A DNA stretch of 64,000 nucleotides from Thermoanaerobaculia bacterium (GTDB lineage: Bacteria > Acidobacteriota > Thermoanaerobaculia > Multivoradales > JAIOJS01), in contig JAUIDB010000003.1 in NCBI GenBank assembly GCA_030429235.1, forward strand, positions 1-64,000, read 5' to 3'. Below the pieces are notes generated by a model. The model was not told the origin of the DNA. It worked only from the letters and a program-made list of their open reading frames with translations, and made no database searches. The translations under genes were made by a program, and so were the position numbers. This document shows, piece after piece, positions 45,202 through 53,247 of the stretch (its first letter is position 1; every line of letters begins with the position of its first letter).

Positions 45202-45578
45202 TGTCGGCTGGGACGGAAGATCAGTCCGAGAAAGAAGCCGATCAAGGCTGCGATCAGCACGCTGCGGCCAGGATTGTCCCGCACGTACTCGTTGACGTCG
45301 TCGCTCAGTTCGCCGAGGTCCTTCTGGACCCGGGAGTAACCATGCCGCAGGTTCTCGGCGGCGACGTTGTACTGCTCCTTGGCCTCTTCCATGCGCGCGC
45401 GGGCCAGTTCTTGGGCCTTCTCGGCTTCGCGCCGCATCTCCTCGGCCACCTTGCGGTACTTCTCTTCAGCCACGTGCTTCACCTCGGCGGCCTTCTCCTT
45501 TGCCTTCACTTTGGCCGTCTGCACGGTTTCGCTGATCTTCTCCTTGGCGGCGTCGATCGACTCGACTTTGCTGGCCAT
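45198..45578 (-). CDS. ElaB/YqjD-like membrane-anchored helical protein
   Basis: A 126-residue protein made of a long charged helix (Ala, Lys and Glu rich, apolipoprotein-like repeats) followed by a C-terminal membrane anchor DNPGRSVLIAALIGFFLGLIF. The ending matches ElaB/YqjD/DUF883 proteins, which in E. coli tether ribosomes to the inner membrane in stationary phase. GGAGG precedes the ATG. First gene of the operon that runs through the phosphoesterase, kinase and M16 genes. Confidence 0.82.
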   Translation of the reverse strand: MASKVESIDAAKEKISETVQTAKVKAKEKAAEVKHVAEEKYRKVAEEMRREAEKAQELARARMEEAKEQYNVAAENLRHGYSRVQKDLGELSDDVNEYVRDNPGRSVLIAALIGFFLGLIFRPSRH

Positions 45579-45661
45579 ATCTTTCCTCCAATCAGTCCTG
45601 ATGGACCCGGCCTCAGATTGAGGCCTGACGAGTCCGTGGGGGGCCTCGTGGCCCTGGTTTC

Positions 45662-45667
45662 AGTATA
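45662..45667 (-). promoter_or_regulatory. Candidate -10 element of the ElaB-like operon
   Basis: TATACT on the minus strand, about 85 bases before the ATG at 45578, in the 245 bp region shared with the divergent DinB-like gene. No clear -35 is seen. Confidence 0.35.
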
Positions 45668-45823
45668 TCCGAACCTCTCACCACATAGGCGCTGGGCCAT
45701 GGTACGTTGACGCCCGCCGGACCGCCCCCGACCACGAGCGAGCCGGATCGGCCGCCAGACGAGTGTCGGCACGTCCCCACCGACCGACGCAACCTCCCCG
45801 ACCCAGACTCGTAGGAGTCCCTC

Positions 45824-46399
45824 ATGACCGAACACCACCTGACCGACCCTCAACTCGTCGCCAGTCGAGAGCGATTCGAACGTGCGTCACGACGAGCGCT
45901 GGAACTCTCCTCCAGTCTGTCGGCAGAACAGCTGAGTTGGAAGCCCGCGACCGATCGTTGGTCAGTGGTCGAGTGCATCGAGCATCTAAACGCCAGCGCC
46001 GAGGCGTATCGGCCCGGCCTCGAGGCTGTGCTCTCCCGAGCCCGTGACCAGGGCCCACGCCAACCCCCGTATCGACGAGGCACCTGGGTCGGTCGGTTCA
46101 TCCTGTCGACGGTCCGGGACCATCCAGAACGGCGGGTCAAGGCCCCGGCCGTGTTCCTACCCAGCCGAACCGACCTGGAACCAGGACCGGTCTTCGAACG
46201 TTTCGAATCCATCCAGCACCGTTGGCTGGCCGCTCTGGACGCGGCCGACGGGCTCGACCTGGGGCTGCGTTTCGCTACGCCCGTCTCGCGATTCCTCCGC
46301 GTCAGCCTCGAACAGGCTTTTCTCATTCACAGCCACCACGAACTCCGACACCTCGACCAGGCGGAACGCCTACGACAGCTCCCGGAGTTTCCGAGCTAG
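45824..46399 (+). CDS. DinB-like metal-binding four-helix protein
   Basis: A 191-residue protein with the DinB/YfiT fold. The first metal histidine is in VVECIEHLNAS and the second set in LIHSHHELRHLDQAERL near the C-terminus. Such proteins act as thiol-dependent transferases (bacillithiol or mycothiol) or have unknown roles. TAGGAG precedes the ATG. Together with the bacilliredoxin it hints at a low-molecular-weight thiol system; this is an inference. Confidence 0.85.
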   Translation: MTEHHLTDPQLVASRERFERASRRALELSSSLSAEQLSWKPATDRWSVVECIEHLNASAEAYRPGLEAVLSRARDQGPRQPPYRRGTWVGRFILSTVRDHPERRVKAPAVFLPSRTDLEPGPVFERFESIQHRWLAALDAADGLDLGLRFATPVSRFLRVSLEQAFLIHSHHELRHLDQAERLRQLPEFPS

Positions 46400-46572
46400 C
46401 CGCGAACCCCTCGCCTGGGGAAGGAGCACAGTTCGGGTGCCCGTGCCCCTCGTGCGGCGCCCTGCCACCCCGGACGCACCGAGACCGGGCACGAGGACGA
46501 TTGGGTCCGGGGTCGAGCGCCGGCCCGCCAGACACACTTCGGGGTGGCACTGTCACCCAGCTCCTCGGCTGG

Positions 46573-47115
46573 CTAGTCCAAGGGCTTCAGCCGATACCTG
46601 CGACCAGCCCAACGCACCTCGAGCCCCGCGGGGGTCGACAGCACCTCGACCACAGGCCTGGTCGCTCCCTCGACCTGAGGAGCAGGCGCCTCTTCACGCA
46701 ACCGTTCACGAGCCTGTTCCACCACCTCACGAAACAACCGGTCGATCCCCTGCTGCAGTACACGCGCCGGTGTGAATCGGCCGACGAGTCCGAGGTCGAC
46801 ATCGAGTTCGAGGGCCAGGGTCGTTCCTTCGCCGTCGGGGGGTTCCTGAAAACGCCAGCTGAGATCCCACCGCTTGAGGCGACCCCGCAGCTGTCGCTGG
46901 TCGAAGCCCAGTGAGGTCGTGCGAATTTCGAGGCGTTGTTTCCACTCGCGACCCATCGAGTCCTGCACCAGATCCACGATCTGAGTCCCAGCCGATTGTT
47001 CGATCCGCCGTACGCTGCGGATCCCGGGAAACCAGTGGGGCCAGGCCAGCACCTCGGCGAAGAGGGCTCGTACGCGCTCGGGGGACTCCTGGAAACGGGC
47101 GTACTTCCGGATCAC
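46573..47115 (-). CDS. START/SRPBCC-fold protein (coenzyme Q-binding / cyclase-like)
   Basis: A 180-residue protein with the SRPBCC hydrophobic-cavity fold. It starts with ESPERVRALFAEVLAWPHWFPGIRSV, the typical helix and W-P turn of COQ10 and polyketide cyclase-like proteins. The middle carries WDLSWRFQEPPDGEGTTLALELDV, and a C-terminal extension of about 40 residues follows. Overlaps its paralogue upstream by four bases (ATGA at 47112-47115). It is the last gene of the export operon. It may bind a hydrophobic product or lipid. A 173 bp gap to the DinB gene holds nothing recognisable. Confidence 0.85.
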   Translation of the reverse strand: MIRKYARFQESPERVRALFAEVLAWPHWFPGIRSVRRIEQSAGTQIVDLVQDSMGREWKQRLEIRTTSLGFDQRQLRGRLKRWDLSWRFQEPPDGEGTTLALELDVDLGLVGRFTPARVLQQGIDRLFREVVEQARERLREEAPAPQVEGATRPVVEVLSTPAGLEVRWAGRRYRLKPLD

Positions 47116-47645
47116 GACGACACCAGGCGATAGGTCGTACCGGCCAACCGGATCACCAGTCCATCGGCGTCCTCGAAGACTTCGAGGAGCGACTCGGTCA
47201 CCTCGTCGCGTTGCCCCACCTCCCCGGCTTCCCAGCGCATGGCCCGAGCCTGCAGGGCCGACAGGCGCGACGAGATCATCTGCCGCCAGGAGCGGTGGGA
47301 GAAGGGCTCGAACAGCGAGCAGCGGTAGTGCAGATCGACCTCGACGCGGACCGCGGCCTCAGCCGGATGGAGGCTGATGCAACCTTCCAGGCCCCGATGC
47401 CGGATCTGGTCGGTTTGGTGGAGCCGAAGCGTGTGCTCGGAGTCGATCTCGATCACTTCGAGCACCAGAGGTGAACCGCCTCGCCTTTGCAGCTCGACGA
47501 TGGCGACATTGCCTTCGCGGGCGAGCACTTCGACACCGCTGACCCCCGGTACCCAGGCTACGAAGGACGGATAGTCGGTCAGGGCCTGCCACACCGATGC
47601 CGGGCTGGCCTCCAGCCTCGAGCTGCGACGTACCCGATACTTCAT
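47112..47645 (-). CDS. START/SRPBCC-fold protein, paralogue of the next gene
   Basis: A 177-residue SRPBCC protein. SRLEASPASVWQALTDYPSFVAWVPGVSG gives the same opening helix and W-V-P turn as the neighbouring paralogue, followed by VELQRRGGSPLVLEVIEID and a similar C-terminal extension (DGLVIRLAGTTYRLV). The start overlaps the cNMP protein stop (ATGA at 47642-47645). Tandem duplication is likely. The substrate is unknown; the neighbouring ACP/ketosynthase genes suggest a hydrophobic acyl or polyketide-like ligand. Confidence 0.85.
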   Translation of the reverse strand: MKYRVRRSSRLEASPASVWQALTDYPSFVAWVPGVSGVEVLAREGNVAIVELQRRGGSPLVLEVIEIDSEHTLRLHQTDQIRHRGLEGCISLHPAEAAVRVEVDLHYRCSLFEPFSHRSWRQMISSRLSALQARAMRWEAGEVGQRDEVTESLLEVFEDADGLVIRLAGTTYRLVSS

Positions 47646-48412
47646 CGATCCGGCTCCGAGTCCGGCTCGGCCGAAGTATCGAACCACAGCCGCACCAGTC
47701 GAGAGGGTAGCCGAAACCCCTCGACTACCAACCGTCGAGAGGCACGTTCCAAGCCACCGGGCCGCGACGGGTCGAGATCGTCGGCCAAGTGTCGACAGAG
47801 TTGGTCTCCCCATCTTGCAGCCCCTCCCAGTCCGCGCGTGCCGAGTCGGGCCCACTCGACCTGTTTGCGCAGCACCTCCGCCGGTTGGAGACGTCGAGAT
47901 CGCGCGGTCGCCGCGGCCGCCGGTTCAGCGGCCGGTGAGGTCAATACCTGGAACTCCATCGTCTGGGCCGCCGCCTGCCCCCGGGCACCACGCTGCGCCG
48001 AGCGGAGTCTCGCGGCCAGGGTGGGCACGATGCACCAGGCGATCTCGGGATCGTTCCGCGTCAGGGAACGAAAGGCCTGACGGGTAATGAGCAGACACTC
48101 CGTGCGTTCCAGGGCACGCGCCGAGGCCGAGCGTGGCAGCTCATCGACCAGGGCGATCTCCCCCAGCAGATCACCGCTCGACAGGCGAGCCAGGTCCACC
48201 TTGCCCGCCCCTTCGCCGCGAAAGACCTCCACTCGGCCCTGGGTGATGACGAACATGCCGAGGCCGACAGCTCCCTCCTCCAGCAGCAGCTCTCCTCGTT
48301 GGAAGGACTGCGGCACGCAGGCCTTGGCAAGCTTCGCGAGGCGGCGGCGCGACAGGCGACCGAAGATTTCGGTGCGTCCCAGCGGCTCCACTCGGTCCGT
48401 CCACTTGCCCAC
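47642..48412 (-). CDS. Cyclic-nucleotide-binding domain protein
   Basis: A 256-residue protein. Residues about 15-125 form a CAP-type cNMP-binding roll (IFGRLSRRRLAKLAKA, GELLLEEGAVGLGMFVI, SSGDLLGEIALVDELPRSASARA). After it come an Ala-rich linker and a basic helical C-terminus (PAEVLRKQVEWARLG), without a clear helix-turn-helix. The start is GTG 48412, sharing one base with the permease stop (TAGTG). Encoded inside an ABC export operon, it could gate transport or expression in response to a cyclic nucleotide; this is inference. Confidence 0.84.
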   Translation of the reverse strand: MGKWTDRVEPLGRTEIFGRLSRRRLAKLAKACVPQSFQRGELLLEEGAVGLGMFVITQGRVEVFRGEGAGKVDLARLSSGDLLGEIALVDELPRSASARALERTECLLITRQAFRSLTRNDPEIAWCIVPTLAARLRSAQRGARGQAAAQTMEFQVLTSPAAEPAAAATARSRRLQPAEVLRKQVEWARLGTRGLGGAARWGDQLCRHLADDLDPSRPGGLERASRRLVVEGFRLPSRLVRLWFDTSAEPDSEPDR

Positions 48413-49617
48413 TACACCAGCTCCTTCTTGAAGATCGCCGTCGCCACACTCATCCCGACCACGAAGAACGCGAGGAGCGCCCACAGCTCGGGTAGCTGGT
48501 CGAGAATGGAAGCTCCTCGCAAGAGGATTCCCTTACACAACCTGGCGTAGTGGGTCAGGGGCAGCAACTCGCCGAGCCACTGGGCCGGTTTCGGCATCGC
48601 CTCGAACGGAAACATGAACCCCGAAAGCAGAACCGAGGGGAGGAAGAAGAAGAAGGAGACCTGCGTCGCTTGGTACTGGGATCGCGTCAATGCCGAAATC
48701 ACGAGTCCCAAGACCAGATTCGCCGCGATGAAGACGATCGAGGCCAACGCCAGATCGAGCGGAGAGCCGCGGAAGGGCACGGCGAAGAGTGCGATTCCGG
48801 CGCCCACGATCAACGCGATTTGAATGACTCCGATACCGATGTAGGGCAGGATCTTCCCCAGCATCAGTTCCAGACGGCGCACGGGGGTCGCGATCAAGAA
48901 CTCGAAGGTCCCTCGTTCGCGCTCGCGGACGATGGCCAACGCCGTCATCAGGATCATGGTCGTCGTCAGGATCACCCCGAGCAAGCTGGGGACCACGAAC
49001 AGCGCCGTTCGCAGTTCGGGGTTGAACAGGTCGAGGACCGCGAACTCGACCAGCCGCTGGCGTTCGAGATCCTCCTCGGACCCGAAGGTGTCGCGATCGA
49101 TCGAAGCCCGGAGGGTACCCTCGGCCCCTTCGACGACAAAGGGCTGGAGACTCTGATTGATCACTCCCTGGAGCCCCTCGGCCGAGGCTCGCACGGCCCG
49201 CGCCAGCGTCGGGTCGGTCGCATCGACCAACACCGAGACCTTGGCCCCTTGGCCCCGATACCAGGAACGGGCGAAGTCCCCAGGTACCTCGATCACGGCC
49301 TGAACTTCACCGCGTACCAGAAGCCCATGAGCCTCGTCGCGATGGAGCGGCCGCGCCACTACGTCGAAGGTCTGGGTCGCTTCGAGCCGGCCCACGAGCC
49401 GCCGCGACACCTCCGAGTTCGATGCGTCGACCAGGGCCGTCGGAACGTGGCGCACGTCATGGTTGATCGCATACCCAAAAAGTGCCAACTGAACGATCGG
49501 CAGTCCGACCACGAATCCGGTGGTGAGCGGATCCCGAGCGAGTTGCCGCAGCTCCTTCCGCGCCACCGACACCACCCGGCGCACGGAGCCGACCAGATTC
49601 CCGATCGGACCCTTCAC
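48412..49617 (-). CDS. ABC-2 type transporter permease
   Basis: A 401-residue ABC-2 permease of the YhhJ/YbhS type: one N-terminal helix (TTGFVVGLPIVQLALFGYA), a large extracytoplasmic domain of about 170 residues with a VDATDPTLARAV stretch, and five C-terminal helices. The conserved MALAIVRERERGTFE-type loop (ALAIVRERERGTFEFLIATP) and LPLTHYARLCKGILLRG are present. It works with the ATPase and lipoprotein adaptor encoded just upstream. The start overlaps the ATPase stop (ATGA at 49614-49617). The substrate is unknown; hydrophobic compounds or lipids are usual. Confidence 0.91.
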   Translation of the reverse strand: MKGPIGNLVGSVRRVVSVARKELRQLARDPLTTGFVVGLPIVQLALFGYAINHDVRHVPTALVDASNSEVSRRLVGRLEATQTFDVVARPLHRDEAHGLLVRGEVQAVIEVPGDFARSWYRGQGAKVSVLVDATDPTLARAVRASAEGLQGVINQSLQPFVVEGAEGTLRASIDRDTFGSEEDLERQRLVEFAVLDLFNPELRTALFVVPSLLGVILTTTMILMTALAIVRERERGTFEFLIATPVRRLELMLGKILPYIGIGVIQIALIVGAGIALFAVPFRGSPLDLALASIVFIAANLVLGLVISALTRSQYQATQVSFFFFLPSVLLSGFMFPFEAMPKPAQWLGELLPLTHYARLCKGILLRGASILDQLPELWALLAFFVVGMSVATAIFKKELV

Positions 49618-50615
49618 TCCGCCCCTCCGAAGTCCTCACCCAACGTCACCGCCACAAATACATCCTCGAGCGTCGCCTCACAGGGCCGCGAGCGAGTGCG
49701 AAAACGCGCTTCGGCGAGCCGGAGGTCGAAGCGCTGGCAGGCCTCTGCTGCTTTCGGGCCGTCCTCGACTAGCAATACGTGCGCCCGGTGCCCGAGTTGG
49801 GTCACACTGGCGATCAGAGGATCGGTCTGCAGGAAGTCGATGACCTCGGTCACGTTAGGAGCCTCGATCTCCAGCACCCGGTCCCGGAGCTGCTTCTCCA
49901 ACCGCGCCGGCGAACCCTCAGCCACGAGACGGCCCGACATCATCATCGCCAGTCGATGGCAGCGGGTCGCCTCGTCCATGTAGTGGGTCGACACCAGGAT
50001 CGTGGTTCCGGCCCCCGCCAGTTCGAAGATCTCCGACCAGAACTGGCGACGGCTGTCGGGGTCGACTCCGGCCGTCGGTTCGTCGAGCAGCAGCAACGCA
50101 GGCCGGTGGACGGTGGCCACCGCCAGGGCCAAGCGCTGCTTCCACCCCCCGGACAGGGTTCCGGCCCGTTGGTTCCGGCGCTCCGTCAGGCCGAGGTTCT
50201 CCAGCTGCTCCGGCACCCGGCGGCGGCGTTCACCCCGGGTCAGGCCGAAGATCTCGGCGGCGAACTCCAGGTTCTCCTGGATGGTCAGATCCTCGTACAG
50301 GGCGAAACGCTGAGCCATGTACCCCACCTGGTTCCGCACCCGGTCGGCATCACGAGGCAGGTCGAGTCCGAGAATCCTGATCGCTCCCCGGGTCGGCCGC
50401 ATCAGCCCCATCAGCATCCGGAAGAGGGTCGACTTGCCCGCCCCGTTCGGCCCCAGAAAACCGAACACCTCGCCCTCTCGAATCGTCAGGTCGACTGCGT
50501 CGACCGCTACCAACGAACCGAACTTGCGGGTCAACCCCGACACTTCGACCAGTGGCCTCCCCCAGGAGGTCAGCTGCGTCAGTTCCTGGGTCGAGAGGAC
50601 GTCCTGCTGTTTCAC
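49614..50615 (-). CDS. ABC transporter ATP-binding protein
   Basis: A 333-residue ABC ATPase. Walker A GPNGAGKST, Q-loop YMAQRFALYEDLT, signature LSGGWKQR (a Trp replaces the usual Gln), Walker B LLLLDEPTAGVD and the H-loop STHYMDEA are present. The C-terminal third (about 245-333) carries the DrrA/YbhF-type extension. The GTG start at 50615 is seven bases behind the adaptor stop with GGAG upstream. The order adaptor-ATPase-permease matches YbhGFS-type exporters. Confidence 0.93.
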   Translation of the reverse strand: MKQQDVLSTQELTQLTSWGRPLVEVSGLTRKFGSLVAVDAVDLTIREGEVFGFLGPNGAGKSTLFRMLMGLMRPTRGAIRILGLDLPRDADRVRNQVGYMAQRFALYEDLTIQENLEFAAEIFGLTRGERRRRVPEQLENLGLTERRNQRAGTLSGGWKQRLALAVATVHRPALLLLDEPTAGVDPDSRRQFWSEIFELAGAGTTILVSTHYMDEATRCHRLAMMMSGRLVAEGSPARLEKQLRDRVLEIEAPNVTEVIDFLQTDPLIASVTQLGHRAHVLLVEDGPKAAEACQRFDLRLAEARFRTRSRPCEATLEDVFVAVTLGEDFGGAE

Positions 50616-50622
50616 CGACGGA

Positions 50623-51573
50623 TCACTCCGCCTCGGCGCGATCGGCCGCTTCGTCCGGCGCGGTACGGGCCACGGGTGGGTCCTCGACCGGCGGAGCGGT
50701 CTCTGGAGAGCCGGTTCCTCCAGGGGCCGGGGCCGGATGCGAGGCACCGTTGGGGCTCGCCGACGCCGTGACCTCTACGCGCGCCGGGAGGCCGGGCCGC
50801 AGCCCTCGTGGAGCGTCCTGTAGACGGATCCGGGTCTCGTAGACCAGATGGGCGCTCTCCCGTTCGGTGAGGGCGAAGTGCGGAGTGAAGTCCGACTCGC
50901 GAGCGATCTTCTCCACCACCCCGGCCAGGGTACCGTCGATCCCTTCGACCTCGACCCGCGCGCGATTGCCCAACTCCACTTTGCTGGCGACCCGAGCCGG
51001 CAACCAGACCCGCACGTAAGGGGCCTGATCTGCCAAGACCACCGCCACGACACTGCCGGCGGAGGTGCGTTCGCCGACCTCGAAGGGCAGTTCGTCGACC
51101 ATTCCTCCCCCCCAGGAACGCAGAGTGAGATCCGCCAGGCGCTTCTGCGTCTGCACCACCCGGGCGGTACGCTCGGCCACCAGGGCCACCGCTTCGTCGC
51201 GCGCTCGCTGCGCCCGGTCGAGTTCTTGACGACTCGAGACGCGCGCTCGCTGGAGGCCTTCGATGCGCGTGAACTCTCGTTGTGCCTGGGCCTGCTGCGC
51301 CTCCGCGGCCGCCAGGGCCGCTTCGGATGCCGCCAGCTCTGCCTCCGCTACCGCGCTGTCCAATCGCACCACGACCTGATCGGCCGCCACCCGATCACCG
51401 ATGCCTACGGGGATCTCAACGATCACCTCAGAGATCGGCGCCGCGATCTCGAGCGACTGGCGCTCCACGGTACCGACCAACTGGATGGTCTCCCCGCTCG
51501 ATTGACAACCTGCTAATCCCAGTGCAAGAGCACCGATTCCTACGACCCAGCTGTTTCTGTTCACAGCGCGCAT
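50623..51573 (-). CDS. Lipoprotein membrane-fusion (HlyD/MacA-type) adaptor
   Basis: A 316-residue exported adaptor. The signal sequence ends in GLAGC, a clear lipobox. The barrel-sandwich halves (ERQSLEIAAPISEVIVEIPVG; RIRLQDAPRGLRPGLPARVEV) flank a coiled-coil hairpin (about 75-135, Ala, Glu and Arg rich). A Pro-rich tail follows. YbhG-like adaptors link ABC-2 permeases to an outer-membrane channel; no TolC gene is nearby. It is divergent from the ACP-ketosynthase genes, from which it is separated by 109 bp. Confidence 0.89.
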   Translation of the reverse strand: MRAVNRNSWVVGIGALALGLAGCQSSGETIQLVGTVERQSLEIAAPISEVIVEIPVGIGDRVAADQVVVRLDSAVAEAELAASEAALAAAEAQQAQAQREFTRIEGLQRARVSSRQELDRAQRARDEAVALVAERTARVVQTQKRLADLTLRSWGGGMVDELPFEVGERTSAGSVVAVVLADQAPYVRVWLPARVASKVELGNRARVEVEGIDGTLAGVVEKIARESDFTPHFALTERESAHLVYETRIRLQDAPRGLRPGLPARVEVTASASPNGASHPAPAPGGTGSPETAPPVEDPPVARTAPDEAADRAEAE

Positions 51574-51609
51574 GGTAGCAGTCCGACCCAAGGGGAGAAC
51601 AGGGGAACC

Positions 51610-51625
51610 TGTGACAGATTTCACG
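51610..51625. promoter_or_regulatory. CRP-type palindrome in the divergent promoter
   Basis: TGTGA-CAGATT-TCACG (51610-51625) matches nine of ten positions of the CRP consensus TGTGA-N6-TCACA. It lies midway in the 109 bp region between the adaptor gene and the ACP gene. Such a match occurs by chance about once or twice in 64 kb; its position makes it notable. Confidence 0.4.
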
Positions 51626-51682
51626 TCGATCTCGGGTCGGCTGTGCTACTGTCCGATCATTAACAACGCAGGAGCCATTGAT

Positions 51683-51982
51683 TTGTCGTCAGCCGTTGAC
51701 CCCACCGATATTCTCGAGCGCATCCAACGCGTTATTTCGACCGTCACCAACATCCCGACCGAGCGCATCTCCGCTACCTCTTCCTTCCGCGATGAACTCC
51801 AGCTGGACTCTCTGGCCATGCTGGAGATCGCGGTCGACGTGGACTACGAGTTCCGCCTCGGAATCGAAGATCTCGAAGACCGAATCGCCGAACTCCAGAC
51901 CGTGCAGCACGTGGTCGATCTCGTCGCCTCTGAGCTCGCTGTTCGCGAGAGCCCGATCGCCTCTGAAGTCCCGGTCGGCTAG
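51683..51982 (+). CDS. Acyl carrier protein
   Basis: A 99-residue carrier protein. The phosphopantetheine serine is Ser43 in LQLDSLAMLEI, and the acidic helix II pattern DVDYEFRLGIEDL follows. The N-terminus ILERIQRVISTVTNIP is the usual helix I. The start is the TTG at 51683 with AGGAG eight bases upstream; the frame continues upstream without homology. Together with a KS/CLF pair it forms the minimal set of a type II pathway. It is distinct from the expected fatty-acid ACP, which sits elsewhere as acpP. Confidence 0.9.
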   Translation: MSSAVDPTDILERIQRVISTVTNIPTERISATSSFRDELQLDSLAMLEIAVDVDYEFRLGIEDLEDRIAELQTVQHVVDLVASELAVRESPIASEVPVG

Positions 51983-51984
51983 CC

Positions 51985-53247
51985 GTGGTCGAACTGCTGG
52001 CCACCGACCCGCGGGATCGCACGCGGCGTCCTCCGGTGGTGGTCACTGGCATCGGACCGGTGAGCCCCATCGGTACTGGCGTGGAGTCCTTCTGGACTGC
52101 CCTGCTCGAGGGTACCGATGGCGTGGCTCCGATTCGTTCGTTCGACGCCAGTCGATTCAAGGTCCGAGTCGGGGCCGAGGTCCATGATTTTGCGCCGACA
52201 CCCTGGTTCCACCGGACCGATCCCGAACGCCGGGGTCGCGCGGCGCAGTTCGCGGTCGCCGCGACGCGGCTGGCGCTCGCCGATGCCGGTCTCGACGCGA
52301 CCAACGGTCTGGACACCCGAACCGGAGTCGCCTTCGGCACGACCTCGGGGGAACCCCGTGAGGTCGAGAGGTTCAACGACGGCCTGCTCAGCGGGAGCGA
52401 CGGCGCGACGGCCGCGGACCGCTTTCTCGAGCGTTACCCCTGCCACACCATCCCCGCCGCCGTAGCCACCGAGTTCGGATTCGCCGGGCCCAACGTGCAA
52501 CTACCCAATGCCTGTGCCGCCGGGAACTACGCCCTGGCCCGCGGCCTGGACCTACTCCAGAGCCGCCGCGTCGACCGCATGGTCGTGGGTGGCTCGGACG
52601 CCTTCAGTCGCATCACCTTCAGTGGATTCGCCAGGTTGGGTGCCGTGGCCGCGGAGTTCTGTGCCCCCTTCGACCGCAATCGACGCGGCATGGTCCCGGG
52701 CGAAGGAGCGTGCGTCCTGGTGCTAGAACGCGCCGAAACCGCCCGGCTCCGCGGAGCACGGATCTACGCCGCCGTCGCCGGCTACGGCTTGACCTGCGAC
52801 GCACACCACATGACCGCGGCCCACCCCGAGGGTGACGGTCCGGCGCGCGCCATGCAGGCTGCCCTGCTCGACAGCCACTTGACTCCCGCCGACGTCGACT
52901 ACGTGTCGGCCCACGGGACGGGAACCCCGACCAACGACCGCCTCGAGACGATCGCCCTGCAGCGTGCCTTCGGTCCCCGGGCCGCGACCCTGCCGATCAG
53001 CTCGATCAAGTCGATGCTCGGGCACACCATGGGAGCCGCCTCGGCCTTCGAAGCAGCCGCCTGTTGCCTCGCCATCACCCACCAGCAGGTTCCACCGACG
53101 ATCCACTTCGAAGAGCCCGACCCGGAGTGTGCCGTCGACTGCGTGCCGAACCACGCCCGCGAGCTCGCGGTGAGGGTGGCTATGAACAACGCCTACGCCT
53201 TCGGTGGGGCCAATGCCTCGGTCGTATTCCAGGAGTGGTCCGAGTGA
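51985..53247 (+). CDS. Beta-ketoacyl-ACP synthase (KS-alpha, FabF-like)
   Basis: A 420-residue thiolase-fold condensing enzyme. The catalytic triad is Cys177 (LPNACAAGN), His310 (SAHGTGTPTND) and His347 (LGHTMGAA), with Lys342 in SSIKSMLGH, so it should be active. It catalyses decarboxylative Claisen condensation on ACP-bound chains. The GTG start is two bases behind the ACP stop. The next gene is a condensing-enzyme homologue lacking the active residues, which is the layout of type II polyketide KS/CLF heterodimers rather than of fatty-acid operons. Confidence 0.93.
   Translation: MVELLATDPRDRTRRPPVVVTGIGPVSPIGTGVESFWTALLEGTDGVAPIRSFDASRFKVRVGAEVHDFAPTPWFHRTDPERRGRAAQFAVAATRLALADAGLDATNGLDTRTGVAFGTTSGEPREVERFNDGLLSGSDGATAADRFLERYPCHTIPAAVATEFGFAGPNVQLPNACAAGNYALARGLDLLQSRRVDRMVVGGSDAFSRITFSGFARLGAVAAEFCAPFDRNRRGMVPGEGACVLVLERAETARLRGARIYAAVAGYGLTCDAHHMTAAHPEGDGPARAMQAALLDSHLTPADVDYVSAHGTGTPTNDRLETIALQRAFGPRAATLPISSIKSMLGHTMGAASAFEAAACCLAITHQQVPPTIHFEEPDPECAVDCVPNHARELAVRVAMNNAYAFGGANASVVFQEWSE

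Noticed and set aside
46400-46572. Possible small gene between the DinB and START genes
   Set aside because: Open frames there are short, lack ribosome-binding sites and have shadow-like composition.
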